Shown here: positions 54,526 to 63,336 of the stretch, in pieces | Layout of the letters: every line of letters begins with the position of its first letter | Numbering within the stretch: the first letter of the stretch is position 1 | NCBI RefSeq assembly: GCF_900230225.1 | Contig: NZ_OCNH01000004.1 | Location: 186,001-250,000 of the forward strand | DNA length: 64,000 nt | Reading direction: 5' to 3' | Origin: Spirosoma fluviale | Lineage (GTDB): Bacteria; Bacteroidota; Bacteroidia; Cytophagales; Spirosomataceae | The notes under the pieces: generated by a model | Database searches by the model: none | Told to the model about the DNA's origin: nothing | The model's input: the letters and a program-made list of their open reading frames with translations, nothing else | Position numbers and translations under genes: made by a program

Positions 54526-57500
54526 TTAAAAATTTACGTCGATACCAGCGGAAAGAAGCGTGGTTCGGGGATACGAATAGATCGTATCGATGCCCCGCCC
54601 CGTAGTGGCTGCGTTCGAGCCACTACTACGTCCGAGTACTTCCGGATCGAGCCCTGAATACTTCGTGAACGTCAGTAGGTTTTGCCCCTGCACGTAAACT
54701 CGAAGGCCAGACATTTTCCACTGTCTCATAAGTGAAGCCGGAAGCGTGTATCCGATCTGAACATTACGTAATTTGAGGAATGAGCCGCTTTCAACAGCGT
54801 AATCCGAAATCCGCGTATAGTTGGCGTTGGGGTCTCGAACGTAGTTTCCGGAAGCATCTGTATAACCTATCCGAGGCAGATCCGTAAGGCCATTGCCATT
54901 AAAGAACGACGTATTGAAAATGTCCCGGGTTGTGTTGTAATCTCCAACGAAAGTCGATGTATAAAAGCGGTTTGCGTTGAAAACGTCGACGCCGGTAATC
55001 CCCTGAAACAACGCTGAGAAGTCCAGCCCTTTCCAGGCCATATTCAACGTAATGCCGTATGTCATTTTTGGCCAGGGGTTGCCAATAAAGGTTTTATCGG
55101 CTGAGGTAATCCGACCATCCCCGTTTATGTCCTGAAACCGAAGATCACCCGCTCCTGTAGCAGCCGCCTGATAATAAACCCCGGTGGTGGTGCCGGTCGC
55201 TGCGGCTGCTTCCTGCGCCCGTTTGTTTAGGGCAGCTACGTCGGCATCACTTTGGAAAATTCCATCCGTTTTGTAGCCATAAAACTGGCCCAGCGGTTGC
55301 CCGGCCTGCGTGCGTGATACAACGCTCTCCAGATAATCGCCAGCAGGACCGTCGTTGATCGGATTGTTATTGGTACCATCTAATTTCTTCACCAAATTGG
55401 CGTTAAAGGCGGCATTACCCGAGATTCCATAGGTGAATTCCCCCGCTTTACCCCGATAATCCACGGCGATCTCCAGGCCTTTGTTGCTCATTTGCCCAAT
55501 GTTCGTATATACATTTGAGCTGCCAAAACCACCGGACATTGGAACAGGAACCTGGTAAATCATGTCGTTCGTCTGACGGCTATACCAATCGACGGTGATG
55601 TTCAGTGCATTACGCAACAGACCAACATCCAGACCGATATCGGTTTGAAGCACAGATTCCCATTTAATATCCTGATTGGCTAGCTGAGCAGTCAGCGAAT
55701 ATCCTTTCTGACGGGAACCGTCGGGAAGGCCCATACTCGTAATGGCGTTTGTGCCACCATACGAGTTCTGGTAAGTGTACTGCGGAATGCTGCTGGTACT
55801 TCCCAGTTTACCGTAGCTAGCCCGGAGTTTGAGGTTCGATACGTAGCTGAGGTTATCCTGAATGAAGGCTTCTTCGTTCAGTTTCCAACCAATGGAGGCC
55901 GAAGGGAAAACGCCGAATTTATTAGCGGGGCCGAAGCGATCGGAGCCATCCCGACGAACCGTTGCTGTTATCAGATATTTGTTGGCGTAGGCGTAATTGA
56001 CCCGTCCAAATTGAGATAGCAACCGGACCTGTGGGAATTCGCCACCACCGGATACGTAACTGCTGGGGTTGGCGGTTAAGCCCAGGTTATACGTTACGTA
56101 GGGAAAACTCTGAGCCTCGCCGTGTAAGGAACTCAGGTCTGATTTATACGCTTCGTAACCTGCCAGTACTTTAAATTCGTTCAGGCCAATTGTGCGCCCA
56201 TACGTCAGAACAAAGTTGGCCGTGAAGTTCCGCTGGTTATTGATATCGCGGCTTAGAAACGCATTCCTGTTGGCGACGGTGCCGTAGTCATACGCTTCCG
56301 TGAATCTGTAATTCTTTACGTTATAAATCGACGCTCCGAATGTAGACCGGAGATTGAGGCCTTTTACAATTTCCCAATCGGCATATAGATTACCCTCCAG
56401 CGCATATTGTTCATTCAGGGTGTGGTTCTGGTATTCCTGACCGACAAGATTTGGTCCGGTAAAAAAGGTGCCGGTTTTGGCCCATCCACCGAGCGGATTT
56501 GTTGCATCGTAGATGGGAACGACGGGTGCCGACCGAAACGGATACGTACTGGTTACGACCGGATTATTACCGGTTTTCCAGGCATAGAGCGTTTCGCCTA
56601 CTTTCAGTTTGTTGTTGATTTTAAAATCAGCATTCGAGCGAATCCCATAGCGCTCAAACCAGTTATCGATCAACGTACCTCCTTCGCGCTGGTAGTTGGC
56701 CGATAAGTAATAATTGGTTTTAGCCGTAGCGCCGGATAACGACAAGGAATAACTCTGGTCCGATCCGTTCGTATACAGATCATTTACCCAGTCATTATCG
56801 GGTAACGTATTCGGATCACCCCATCCACTCGTGCTAACCCCAAAAGCTTTCTTAGCGGTAATATAGTCGGGCGTATTGAGGAGCTTATACAGGTTTCGGG
56901 GTTGACGAACACCGTAATAGGCGTTGAAATTGATTTTCATCTTATCCGTGCCACTCCCCCGTTTGGTCGTCACCAGTACGACGCCACCAGCCGCCTGGGC
57001 TCCGTATATAGAAGCCGCACTGGCATCTTTCAGAATTTCAATCGATTCGACATCCTGCAGATTGAAGTTGTTTCCGGCCGACATCCGTATACCATCCACA
57101 ATATATAGGGGCGACATCCCTCCAATGGAACCTACCCCCCGAATAACAATGTCGGAACTGGCGCCCGGCGATCCGTCGTTACGTGTCACCTGTACACCAG
57201 CGGCACGCCCCTGCAGGGCTTCGTTGATACTCCGAACAGGCAGATTTTTTACGTCTTCTGCTTTCACAGACGAGATCGATCCGGTCAGGTCCGACCGCTT
57301 CTGCGTACCATACCCGACAACCACTACTTCGCTGAGGTTTTTCGTATCGGTAACTAACCTAACGCTCACATTCGCCTGATTCCCTACCGTAACTTCCTGA
57401 CTTAGGTACCCGACAAAGCTGAACACCAGTACGTCGTCGCCCGTTAGTAAAGTCATTCGGAAGAGGCCATTGGCATCCGTAGTAGTTCCACGCTGCGTTC

Positions 57501-57984
57501 CTTTTACAACAACACTTACCCCTGGCAGACCAACTCCCGCTTCATCCGTAACAGCACCTGACAAAGCCCGGTCGTTGAAGGCATCAGGACGGTCTAAAAT
57601 ATCCATACTCGTTGGTACAGGCAACTCCTGATTCAGGATGATCTGTCGCCCTTTTACGTAATATGTGATCAAAAGTGGCTTCAGGAGTTTATCCAGCACT
57701 TCACTTAGGCGCAGGTTCGTTGCATCAAGCGATGTATGATTATTTAATTGCATAAGCGCCGACCGATAAGCAAACCGAACGTCAGCCTGACGCCCCAGTT
57801 GGTGCAATACGGCTTTCACAGTTAGGTTTTCCGCGTGAAGCGTAACGCGCTGATCCATAACTTGCTGTGCTTCAACCGAGCGAGCCGTAGCCAGCCCGGC
57901 GATCATGGCCGCCAGAAGTAACTGATAGACAGTAAATTTCATAAAGCTATGCAACAGGCTAAGCGATTGTCGAAGTTTTTTCAT
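54526..57984 (-). CDS. SusC/RagA-family TonB-linked outer-membrane protein with STN signalling domain
   Basis: TonB-dependent importer of about 1152 residues. Order of parts: signal peptide ending near SVEAQ; STN (secretin/TonB N-terminal) domain with QRVTLHAENLTVKAVLHQLGRQADVRFAYR (about 45-115); carboxypeptidase-regulatory domain with GVGLPGVSVVVKGTQRGTTTDANG (about 150-205); plug with RSINEALQGRAAGVQV and SPLYIVDGIRM (about 240-340); and a 22-strand barrel with the C-terminal GIDVNF. The STN domain marks it as a transducer that signals to FecR, encoded just upstream. I prefer the ATG at 57984 (MKKLRQS); another in-frame ATG lies at 58044. Confidence 0.95.
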   Translation of the reverse strand: MKKLRQSLSLLHSFMKFTVYQLLLAAMIAGLATARSVEAQQVMDQRVTLHAENLTVKAVLHQLGRQADVRFAYRSALMQLNNHTSLDATNLRLSEVLDKLLKPLLITYYVKGRQIILNQELPVPTSMDILDRPDAFNDRALSGAVTDEAGVGLPGVSVVVKGTQRGTTTDANGLFRMTLLTGDDVLVFSFVGYLSQEVTVGNQANVSVRLVTDTKNLSEVVVVGYGTQKRSDLTGSISSVKAEDVKNLPVRSINEALQGRAAGVQVTRNDGSPGASSDIVIRGVGSIGGMSPLYIVDGIRMSAGNNFNLQDVESIEILKDASAASIYGAQAAGGVVLVTTKRGSGTDKMKINFNAYYGVRQPRNLYKLLNTPDYITAKKAFGVSTSGWGDPNTLPDNDWVNDLYTNGSDQSYSLSLSGATAKTNYYLSANYQREGGTLIDNWFERYGIRSNADFKINNKLKVGETLYAWKTGNNPVVTSTYPFRSAPVVPIYDATNPLGGWAKTGTFFTGPNLVGQEYQNHTLNEQYALEGNLYADWEIVKGLNLRSTFGASIYNVKNYRFTEAYDYGTVANRNAFLSRDINNQRNFTANFVLTYGRTIGLNEFKVLAGYEAYKSDLSSLHGEAQSFPYVTYNLGLTANPSSYVSGGGEFPQVRLLSQFGRVNYAYANKYLITATVRRDGSDRFGPANKFGVFPSASIGWKLNEEAFIQDNLSYVSNLKLRASYGKLGSTSSIPQYTYQNSYGGTNAITSMGLPDGSRQKGYSLTAQLANQDIKWESVLQTDIGLDVGLLRNALNITVDWYSRQTNDMIYQVPVPMSGGFGSSNVYTNIGQMSNKGLEIAVDYRGKAGEFTYGISGNAAFNANLVKKLDGTNNNPINDGPAGDYLESVVSRTQAGQPLGQFYGYKTDGIFQSDADVAALNKRAQEAAAATGTTTGVYYQAAATGAGDLRFQDINGDGRITSADKTFIGNPWPKMTYGITLNMAWKGLDFSALFQGITGVDVFNANRFYTSTFVGDYNTTRDIFNTSFFNGNGLTDLPRIGYTDASGNYVRDPNANYTRISDYAVESGSFLKLRNVQIGYTLPASLMRQWKMSGLRVYVQGQNLLTFTKYSGLDPEVLGRSSGSNAATTGRGIDTIYSYPRTTLLSAGIDVNF

Positions 57985-58077
57985 ACTTTTGCTTGTTTTT
58001 TGTCTATTTAATTTTAGGAATGGGCAAAGAACCCCCTGCCTCATCCTGGATGAGGGTCTCGAAAAAGGGTGTTAATC

Positions 58078-58113
58078 AAGTCAGTGATGCCGGAATCATC
58101 ACTGACTTTTTTT
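58078..58113 (+). terminator. Hairpin with plus-strand T-run between susC and fecR-like genes
   Basis: aagtcagtgatg / catcactgactt perfect 12 bp stem with a seven-base loop, followed by T-run to 58113 on the plus strand. For minus-strand transcripts it is followed only by ttgatt, so it may act weakly between the fecR-like and susC genes. No plus-strand gene ends here. Confidence 0.55.
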
Positions 58114-58181
58114 GTGTCTGATCAATCTATTTCATCATAGGCGGTACGTAGCAGGTTATTGATACAGGATTCATTTAGTAC

Positions 58182-59300
58182 TTATTTACAACCTTTACTG
58201 TTGATGACAATTTGCCCATCATGCACCTCATACGATGCGCCAATGGTCTGGCAGACAACGTCAAGCCGCTCAAGCAAAGTCTCATTGGTGAACATGAGGT
58301 TTACCAGGCAGGCCGACAGGTCAGCTTCGTTGAAAAGAATTTTTATGCCGTAGGTTCGCTCAAAGGCTGTAAGTACTTTGGCAACGGGAGCGTCTTCAAA
58401 TACCTGTTCCTGAGTGCCGACAGAAGGCATTAGAGCAGCTGGCTTTTCAACCAGCGCTTTTGTTAAGCGATTAGCCTCCAGATTAAAGATCATCTGTTGA
58501 TTCGGCGTTAGTACGATGCCCTGAATCCGTCGTATGCCTAATTGCTGGGCTCTTTCGAACTCCTGTTGTTTGTAAACGGACACACGTCCGGTTCGTACAG
58601 CAACTGTCACGTCTTTTTCGCCGTCAAAAGCCCGTACCAGAAAACTGGTACCCAGCACTTTGGTAACGGTTTGGTTGGCGTAAATCAGAAAGGGGCTGGC
58701 TGGATTTTTCACTACGTCGAAGAACGCTTCTCCGTTCAGATAAACCGTCCGGTTGGCACCGGCAAACTGCCTGGGGTAGCTCAGTCGACTTTTTGGCTGG
58801 AGGATTACCACACTACCATCGCCGAGTATGAGATTGACAGCTTTGGCTCCATTGTTGATTTTTTCCTGGAGCTGTACTGGCGTAATTTTCGTTAGATTGG
58901 CATACGACGTAGCGGCTGCCTTATGACTGATATTGATGTAAAACCAGCCACTAATGCCAATTGTAAAAACGAGGACTGCGGCCGCAACCCAGCGCCAGAA
59001 CGGGGTACGTTGTAGCAGCGGCACAATCGGCGTAACTGATTCGGAGTCCCGACGTTCGGCAGCATTGTTCATCAATCGCTGTAGTTCGCTGGCCAGCCGG
59101 TCGTCCGTTGCATCATCCCGATAGTGATTATTAAGAACACGTATCATTTCCTGAGCCTGCCGAACCACATGGACCCGATCAGGATGCTGAACCAGCCATT
59201 GCTCCCAAAAGGCAGTTGCTTGCGCAGACGTGCCACTCGTCCATTGGCGAAATGACTCATCGAACAGAAAATCTTCAACCTGATACGCTCTATAGTCCAT
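58182..59300 (-). CDS. FecR-family anti-sigma factor
   Basis: A 372-residue inner-membrane regulator. A cytosolic N-terminal region (about 1-95) would bind the sigma factor. One membrane helix (FWRWVAAAVLVFTIGISGWFYINI, about 98-121) follows. The periplasmic FecR domain (about 145-240) shows VNLILGDGSVVILQPKSRLSYPRQF and RTVYLNGEAFFDVVKNP. The C-terminal DUF4974 domain (about 298-370) has FEDAPVAKVLTAFERTYGIKILFNEADLS. It would hold or activate the ECF sigma factor encoded upstream, depending on the signal from the STN domain of the SusC protein encoded downstream. Spacing to the sigma gene is 110 bp and to susC about 200 bp. Confidence 0.93.
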   Translation of the reverse strand: MDYRAYQVEDFLFDESFRQWTSGTSAQATAFWEQWLVQHPDRVHVVRQAQEMIRVLNNHYRDDATDDRLASELQRLMNNAAERRDSESVTPIVPLLQRTPFWRWVAAAVLVFTIGISGWFYINISHKAAATSYANLTKITPVQLQEKINNGAKAVNLILGDGSVVILQPKSRLSYPRQFAGANRTVYLNGEAFFDVVKNPASPFLIYANQTVTKVLGTSFLVRAFDGEKDVTVAVRTGRVSVYKQQEFERAQQLGIRRIQGIVLTPNQQMIFNLEANRLTKALVEKPAALMPSVGTQEQVFEDAPVAKVLTAFERTYGIKILFNEADLSACLVNLMFTNETLLERLDVVCQTIGASYEVHDGQIVINSKGCK

Positions 59301-59410
59301 GTCGGAACAGCTGGCAACCGTGTGCCTTTGCTTCTATAGTGTCGGTATCGACCGGACAATACTCAGAAAAAATGAAAAATATTTTCAGGAAGAGTGCAAT
59401 TTCTCTCAGA

Positions 59411-60010
59411 TCAAAATTTTGACAGGAAAACGACCAGCAGTGACATCAACAAATCGGGCGACCATTGGCTACGAAGCTCTTTAAACGTTCTGTATAGGAG
59501 ATTAGCCACGCTTTGCCGTTCCATCCCCATAATCTGCGCAATTTCGTGATTATCTAAATTTTGGTAGAAGCGCAGATAAAGTACTTCCTGCTGGCGCTTG
59601 GTAAGCGTAGCCATTAATTGATGCAGAAGGCGGGTTTGTTCTGTGTGCAGTTCTTCATCAATTATTTCATCTTCTATAGAGACAGAAAATGGCATATTGA
59701 CGGGTTCAGATTCCTCTAAATGAACCGACTGGTGATGCGGTCGGGTCTTGAATAGCTTATACCGAAGCGCTTTTAATAAGTACGTCTTGACAAAAATGGC
59801 ATTGCCAATCGTTTCCCGATGATCCCAGAGTTCCAGAAATAAATCCTGAATGGTGTCCCAAACCAATTCAGAGTCAGTCGTTAACCGAAGTCCATAGTTA
59901 TACAGGCTGGCGTAATGGCCACGGGCTAACTCGCCCAAAGCCTGTTCATCACCGGCTTTAAAGCGTTGCCAAAGCTCTTGATGAGCCAGTCGCCTATAAT
60001 CAGTTAACAT
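59411..60010 (-). CDS. ECF-type RNA polymerase sigma factor (FecI-like)
   Basis: A 199-residue sigma-70 factor with only regions 2 and 4. Region 2 (about 24-92) contains YASLYNYGLRLTTDSELVWDTIQDLFLELWDHRE. Region 4 (about 130-185) contains LPRRQ-like LTKRQQEVLYLRFYQNLDNHEIAQIMGMERQSVANLLYRTFKELR as a helix-turn-helix. It belongs to the Bacteroidota FecI-like group that controls SusCD loci. It is first in the sigma-FecR-SusC-SusD array, so it probably drives expression of the downstream locus when substrate binds SusC. ATG at 60010. Confidence 0.93.
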   Translation of the reverse strand: MLTDYRRLAHQELWQRFKAGDEQALGELARGHYASLYNYGLRLTTDSELVWDTIQDLFLELWDHRETIGNAIFVKTYLLKALRYKLFKTRPHHQSVHLEESEPVNMPFSVSIEDEIIDEELHTEQTRLLHQLMATLTKRQQEVLYLRFYQNLDNHEIAQIMGMERQSVANLLYRTFKELRSQWSPDLLMSLLVVFLSKF

Positions 60011-60463
60011 TAAACGTTTACTGGAAAAAAGTTCATATCCAATGCAAGCAAAAGACGTTGGCTCCCCAATTATATTGGTTTATTAAGAAGTTTGTTTAAG
60101 TATGTATTTAATCTATAGAGATTATTTAATTCACCTGCAAATCTTACCAATCAGTAAGTCTGTAGTTAATATAGATAATTGCTTATAACTAAATGAGGTA
60201 GAGAAGTGTGTACTGTATGCTACAGATAGCCGGTCCGCCGGTGCGGTTGGACAGATATTAAAACCCGCTGTCCCAAAAAAAGCTCTTTTGAATGAAATGT
60301 CATTGATTGCCTCTCAGTACTCCTACCTACGCGAAATAGTAACTCAGTGAGGTTTTATTCGAGAACCCGGGCAGTACGATTCGGCAATGCAACTAAAAAA
60401 ACAAAATCGAGAGGTGATCAAGAAAGGTCATGTTGAGCTATTGGTGTAATGGCCCGAAAATAA
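60011..60463. other. 453 bp gene-free stretch with repeat copy
   Basis: Upstream region of the sigma gene, AT-rich from 60011 to 60200, then the repeat copy at 60211-60290. No gene recognised. Confidence 0.5.
60211..60290 (+). repeat. Dispersed palindromic repeat, copy at 60.2 kb
   Basis: tactgtatgctacagatagcc, then a ccggtccgccgg insert, then ggttggacagatattaaaacccgctgtcccaaaaaaagctc. Inner ggacag / ctgtcc pair forms a hairpin. The core matches the other copies. Confidence 0.65.
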
Positions 60464-61090
60464 TCAGAACAGGTAGCCTGCAGTGAGTCCAAGACGAACC
60501 CCAAGGCCGCCACTGCTCATGGCTTCGGCTACCGACGGCGAGAAAGGTCGGTTGGAGCTGGGTAGCTGGACTTGCAGGCCAAGGAAGGCTTCCAGGGTCA
60601 GCCGACCGAGCCTGGCTTGCCCCCCTACCATGCCGCCCGGTGTCAGCACGTAGATTTGTCGCTTCTCTTTGAGTAGTTCGCCAGTCTGGTTCCGTACAAA
60701 CTGACCTTTATCATCAAAGGCATAGTTATCCATTGTCAGCCGGGCAAACCGACTGTATACTCCCCAAAAGGTGTTCAGTGGGGCGCGAGAGCGGTTACCG
60801 AAGTAGTGCCGCCGTTCGACGGTTATTCGCTCAAAGTGGTAGTTGCCCGGCGATGGTACAGGGGTACTGTTGTTGTCGTAGCGGTAGAACTCCCAGCCAT
60901 AGCCCAGCCCGCCAACCCACGAAACCCGCTCCGAAACGGCCCGCTCGTAAAACAGGGAAATGCTTCGAAAGACAAACAGCGGCCCGGATTTTACGATGTT
61001 TCGTCGGGTAAACACCGAATCCGAAACCGTCTGAGCCTGGCCGGCTCCCGGCAGAACGGCAAAGGAGAGAACAAGTAAGTAAAATTTCAT
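60464..61090 (-). CDS. Small outer-membrane beta-barrel-like protein
   Basis: About 208 residues with a signal peptide (MKFYLLVLSFAVLPGAGQAQ), which fixes the ATG at 61090. The mature part has alternating beta-strand patterns: ISLFYERAVSERVSWVGGLGYGWEFYRYDN, RITVERRHYFGNR, TFWGVYSRFARLTMDNY, VGGQARLGRLTLEAFLGLQVQL, and a C-terminal VRLGLTAGYLF ending in Phe, the usual barrel-assembly signal. This resembles the DUF3575-type small barrels of Bacteroidota, but the exact family is not certain. Function unknown. It lies downstream of the FAD oxidase on the same strand. Confidence 0.72.
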   Translation of the reverse strand: MKFYLLVLSFAVLPGAGQAQTVSDSVFTRRNIVKSGPLFVFRSISLFYERAVSERVSWVGGLGYGWEFYRYDNNSTPVPSPGNYHFERITVERRHYFGNRSRAPLNTFWGVYSRFARLTMDNYAFDDKGQFVRNQTGELLKEKRQIYVLTPGGMVGGQARLGRLTLEAFLGLQVQLPSSNRPFSPSVAEAMSSGGLGVRLGLTAGYLF

Positions 61091-61136
61091 GGAAAACGGG
61101 TTCATTGTCGACAAAGTCAGTTACGTGATCTGTTAA

Positions 61137-62654
61137 TCAGACCGACCTATCCTGGTCAAACACAGAAAGTCCGGCACCCAACACATTCTTGGGATCAAAC
61201 TGCCGCTTTAGCTGATTTAATTGGGGCCAAAAAGCACCAAAGTGGTCCATCCAATCACCAGAGGTCATGGGAATTGCGCTAATCGTATACGGAAAGCCAC
61301 CCATTGCCCGGTTCTGTTCGTACAAGTGTCGGTTTTCGGCCAGCACCGACTGAATAATCGACGCATCCGCCGGTAGCGTACGCAGAATATCAAAGAGGAA
61401 AAACTGACTTTCGGCCGGGGTACGCAGCAGGGGGCATGTCATCCATTTGCGGTCAAAGGGATAAAATAACAGTAACGAACCGGGTAGAAAATTCGCGGGA
61501 TCAAGCCGGGCAATCGTCTGGCTTACAAAGGCATCAATGCCTGAGTCAGGGATGAACAAATCCAGCCAGGGATGAGGCAACTGGCCCAGACCGGCGGCAT
61601 CAAGTTGGACTAACAGCTGCACAACCTGATCGGTAAACTCAAAATAAGAACGATCTTCCTGCTGAACTTCGTTTTCACTTGAGGCTAAAGGTGACACCGA
61701 TTTGGTGGGTAGTTGGTGAATCGTATCATAGAAGATGGTCGCTTCCAGAAAGTAAACAAACGGGGCTGGTGAGTCGATTGCTGATGGGCTGGCCGGGTTT
61801 GATGACGCTGCCGCATCCCCGGCGAGGGGCATACCGTTTCCCCGGATATAATCATAGGCCTGGTTGGTCGTCAGCTGGCGTAAGGCAGTCAGCATCGGCA
61901 CAACATCCTGAAAAAAGAAGCGGTATGTGCGTGCATACTGGCGAGCCGGAATCAGGGTTATCCTCGCCCGCACGATCAGGGCACATAGGCCCAATCCAGC
62001 CAAGACCCCGTAGAAAAGGTCGGCCTGGGTTTGGGCCGAACAGGTCAGGAGCTCGCCTTGCCCGGTAACGACCTGTAGCTCGATTACCTGGTCGACCTGA
62101 GCGCCGTAGCGGAAGCTGCGACCACTCACCCCCCCAACGGATAGGGTACCGCCTACGGTTAAGTTTGTGTAATCCGGTACTACCGGTGGGGTCAGGCCAA
62201 CGGCGGTAGTGGCCTGCAATAAATCACGCCAGAGCACGCCCGCATCGACCAACACCTGGTCTGCTTCTATTAAATGGATCAGACAAAGGCTACGCATGTC
62301 GATGATTAGGCCAGCCTCTGCCTGGGCCTGGCCAAAGGCCGTATGTCCATTGCCCCGGCCCGCGATCCGAATGTTGAACTGGTTGGCAAAACGCACCATG
62401 TTGATCACATCGTCCACAGAAGCAGGCCGTAGTATAGCCAGCGGTACGCGGTGAATCAGGTGGCCAAAGTCACTGGCAGCCTGCTTGATGTCTTCAGGCT
62501 TCGTCAGCAGCGTACCATCCAGTTGAGGAACCGGTACGCATGGATCAGTCGTATCCTGATCGGTTAGCCAGCAACGGCGACTGGGGTCAAACTGGTAAAC
62601 GAGCGGGTGACGAGTCGGTCTCTGAATAGCTTCTACTGAGTTGAGCTTTTGCAT
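61137..62654 (-). CDS. FAD-linked oxidoreductase, cytokinin dehydrogenase-like
   Basis: A 505-residue PCMH-type flavoenzyme. The FAD-binding domain (about 65-240) has RPASVDDVINMVRFANQFNIRIAGRGNGHTAFGQAQ, in which the GNGH histidine (about H103) is where cytokinin dehydrogenases carry covalent FAD. PDYTNLTVGGTLSVGGVSGRSFRYGAQVDQV follows, as in plant CKX enzymes. The substrate domain covers about 245-440, and the C-terminus LKRQFDPKNVLGAGLSVF is the family closing motif. No signal peptide. Substrate could be a cytokinin-like amine or another small molecule; the bacterial family is diverse. It is followed by the small barrel gene, 46 bp away. Confidence 0.85.
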   Translation of the reverse strand: MQKLNSVEAIQRPTRHPLVYQFDPSRRCWLTDQDTTDPCVPVPQLDGTLLTKPEDIKQAASDFGHLIHRVPLAILRPASVDDVINMVRFANQFNIRIAGRGNGHTAFGQAQAEAGLIIDMRSLCLIHLIEADQVLVDAGVLWRDLLQATTAVGLTPPVVPDYTNLTVGGTLSVGGVSGRSFRYGAQVDQVIELQVVTGQGELLTCSAQTQADLFYGVLAGLGLCALIVRARITLIPARQYARTYRFFFQDVVPMLTALRQLTTNQAYDYIRGNGMPLAGDAAASSNPASPSAIDSPAPFVYFLEATIFYDTIHQLPTKSVSPLASSENEVQQEDRSYFEFTDQVVQLLVQLDAAGLGQLPHPWLDLFIPDSGIDAFVSQTIARLDPANFLPGSLLLFYPFDRKWMTCPLLRTPAESQFFLFDILRTLPADASIIQSVLAENRHLYEQNRAMGGFPYTISAIPMTSGDWMDHFGAFWPQLNQLKRQFDPKNVLGAGLSVFDQDRSV

Positions 62655-62937
62655 GACGTTAGGGGTTGAGTAAGTAGCACTCGATAGGGTATTAGCTTAA
62701 ACAAACCCGGGCGATGTAAACCAGTGGGTAGCCTACCCACAGTCCCGGGCGTAAAGATCCCGACCTTACCCGCTAAAGTATTGGAAAAATCGGCTACTGC
62801 TTTACCGTTCCCTCAATCATCGAAGAAATCATGCCGTCTTTCGCTCCGCTGCGGATGGACTAAGAGTGCAGTACGGGTAAAGTAGGCGAACTCATTGATC
62901 AGCTGCGCCTGATCATAATCGTCTATTCGGTTCAAGA

Positions 62938-62985
62938 CGTAAGCGACTGATTAGATTGGGCAGATGTTAAACCCTAAACGCTGGT
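62938..62985 (+). repeat. Dispersed palindromic repeat, diverged copy at 62.9 kb
   Basis: cgtaagcgactgattagattgggcagatgttaaaccctaaacgctgg aligns with the copies at 44445 and 60211 (cgtatgcgacagatggcgttggacaa; ggttggacagatattaaaacccgctg). Confidence 0.45.
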
Positions 62986-63054
62986 ATTACGTTATGAGAC
63001 CGTTTACAGGTTGGTTCTGGCAACGGCGAGTAAAATTCCATGCGGAGAAAAACA

Positions 63055-63085
63055 AAAGCCAGACAACACGAAGTCACCTGGCTTT
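63055..63085. terminator. Terminator-like hairpin, U-runs on both strands
   Basis: aaagccag (63055-63062) / ctggcttt (63078-63085) with a 15-base loop; ctttt follows on the plus strand and tgttttt on the minus. No gene ends beside it. Confidence 0.45.
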
Positions 63086-63244
63086 CTTTTCATTCTGTGT
63101 GCATGCTTAGGGCTGCGTTTTAAGTGCATCTAAGACTACTTCGAATGAAATATAACTACATAACTAAACTTGGAAGGAATTGTTTAATCGTATGGGTTGA
63201 TTTTCGTCGTTTTAGAAAATATGGTTATTTATTTCGCAAATTAA

Positions 63245-63307
63245 GCTTTTGTTGACCGCCTAATAGAGCCGTCATATTATGTCAGGTCAACAAAAGCCTG
63301 ATTAGGC
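63245..63307. promoter_or_regulatory. Overlapping inverted repeats before the LTXXQ-type gene
   Basis: gcttttgttgacc (63245-63257) is exactly complementary to ggtcaacaaaagc (63285-63297). Directly inside the left arm, gcctaat (63258-63264) is complementary to attaggc (63301-63307), outside the right arm. The two pairings exclude each other, which suggests an operator or a switchable leader. Confidence 0.45.
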
Positions 63308-63336
63308 CACACAACTTTTCTCTTCCAACAAGTACT

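Larger units (their letters stand above)
62655..63336. other. 682 bp gene-free stretch with repeat copy and hairpins
   Basis: No gene with credible content. It contains a diverged repeat copy at 62938-62985, a two-way terminator-like hairpin at 63055-63085, and the overlapping inverted repeats at 63245-63307 before the periplasmic protein gene. Confidence 0.5.

Noticed and set aside
57985-58044. Longer SusC start at the ATG of 58044
   Set aside because: The extra 20 residues precede a normal MKKLRQS start and place an odd polar stretch before the signal peptide; possible but less likely.
62801-62960. Possible gene remnant downstream of the FAD oxidase promoter region
   Set aside because: A short frame reads GKVGELIDQLRL, but it is too short and has no match I can name.
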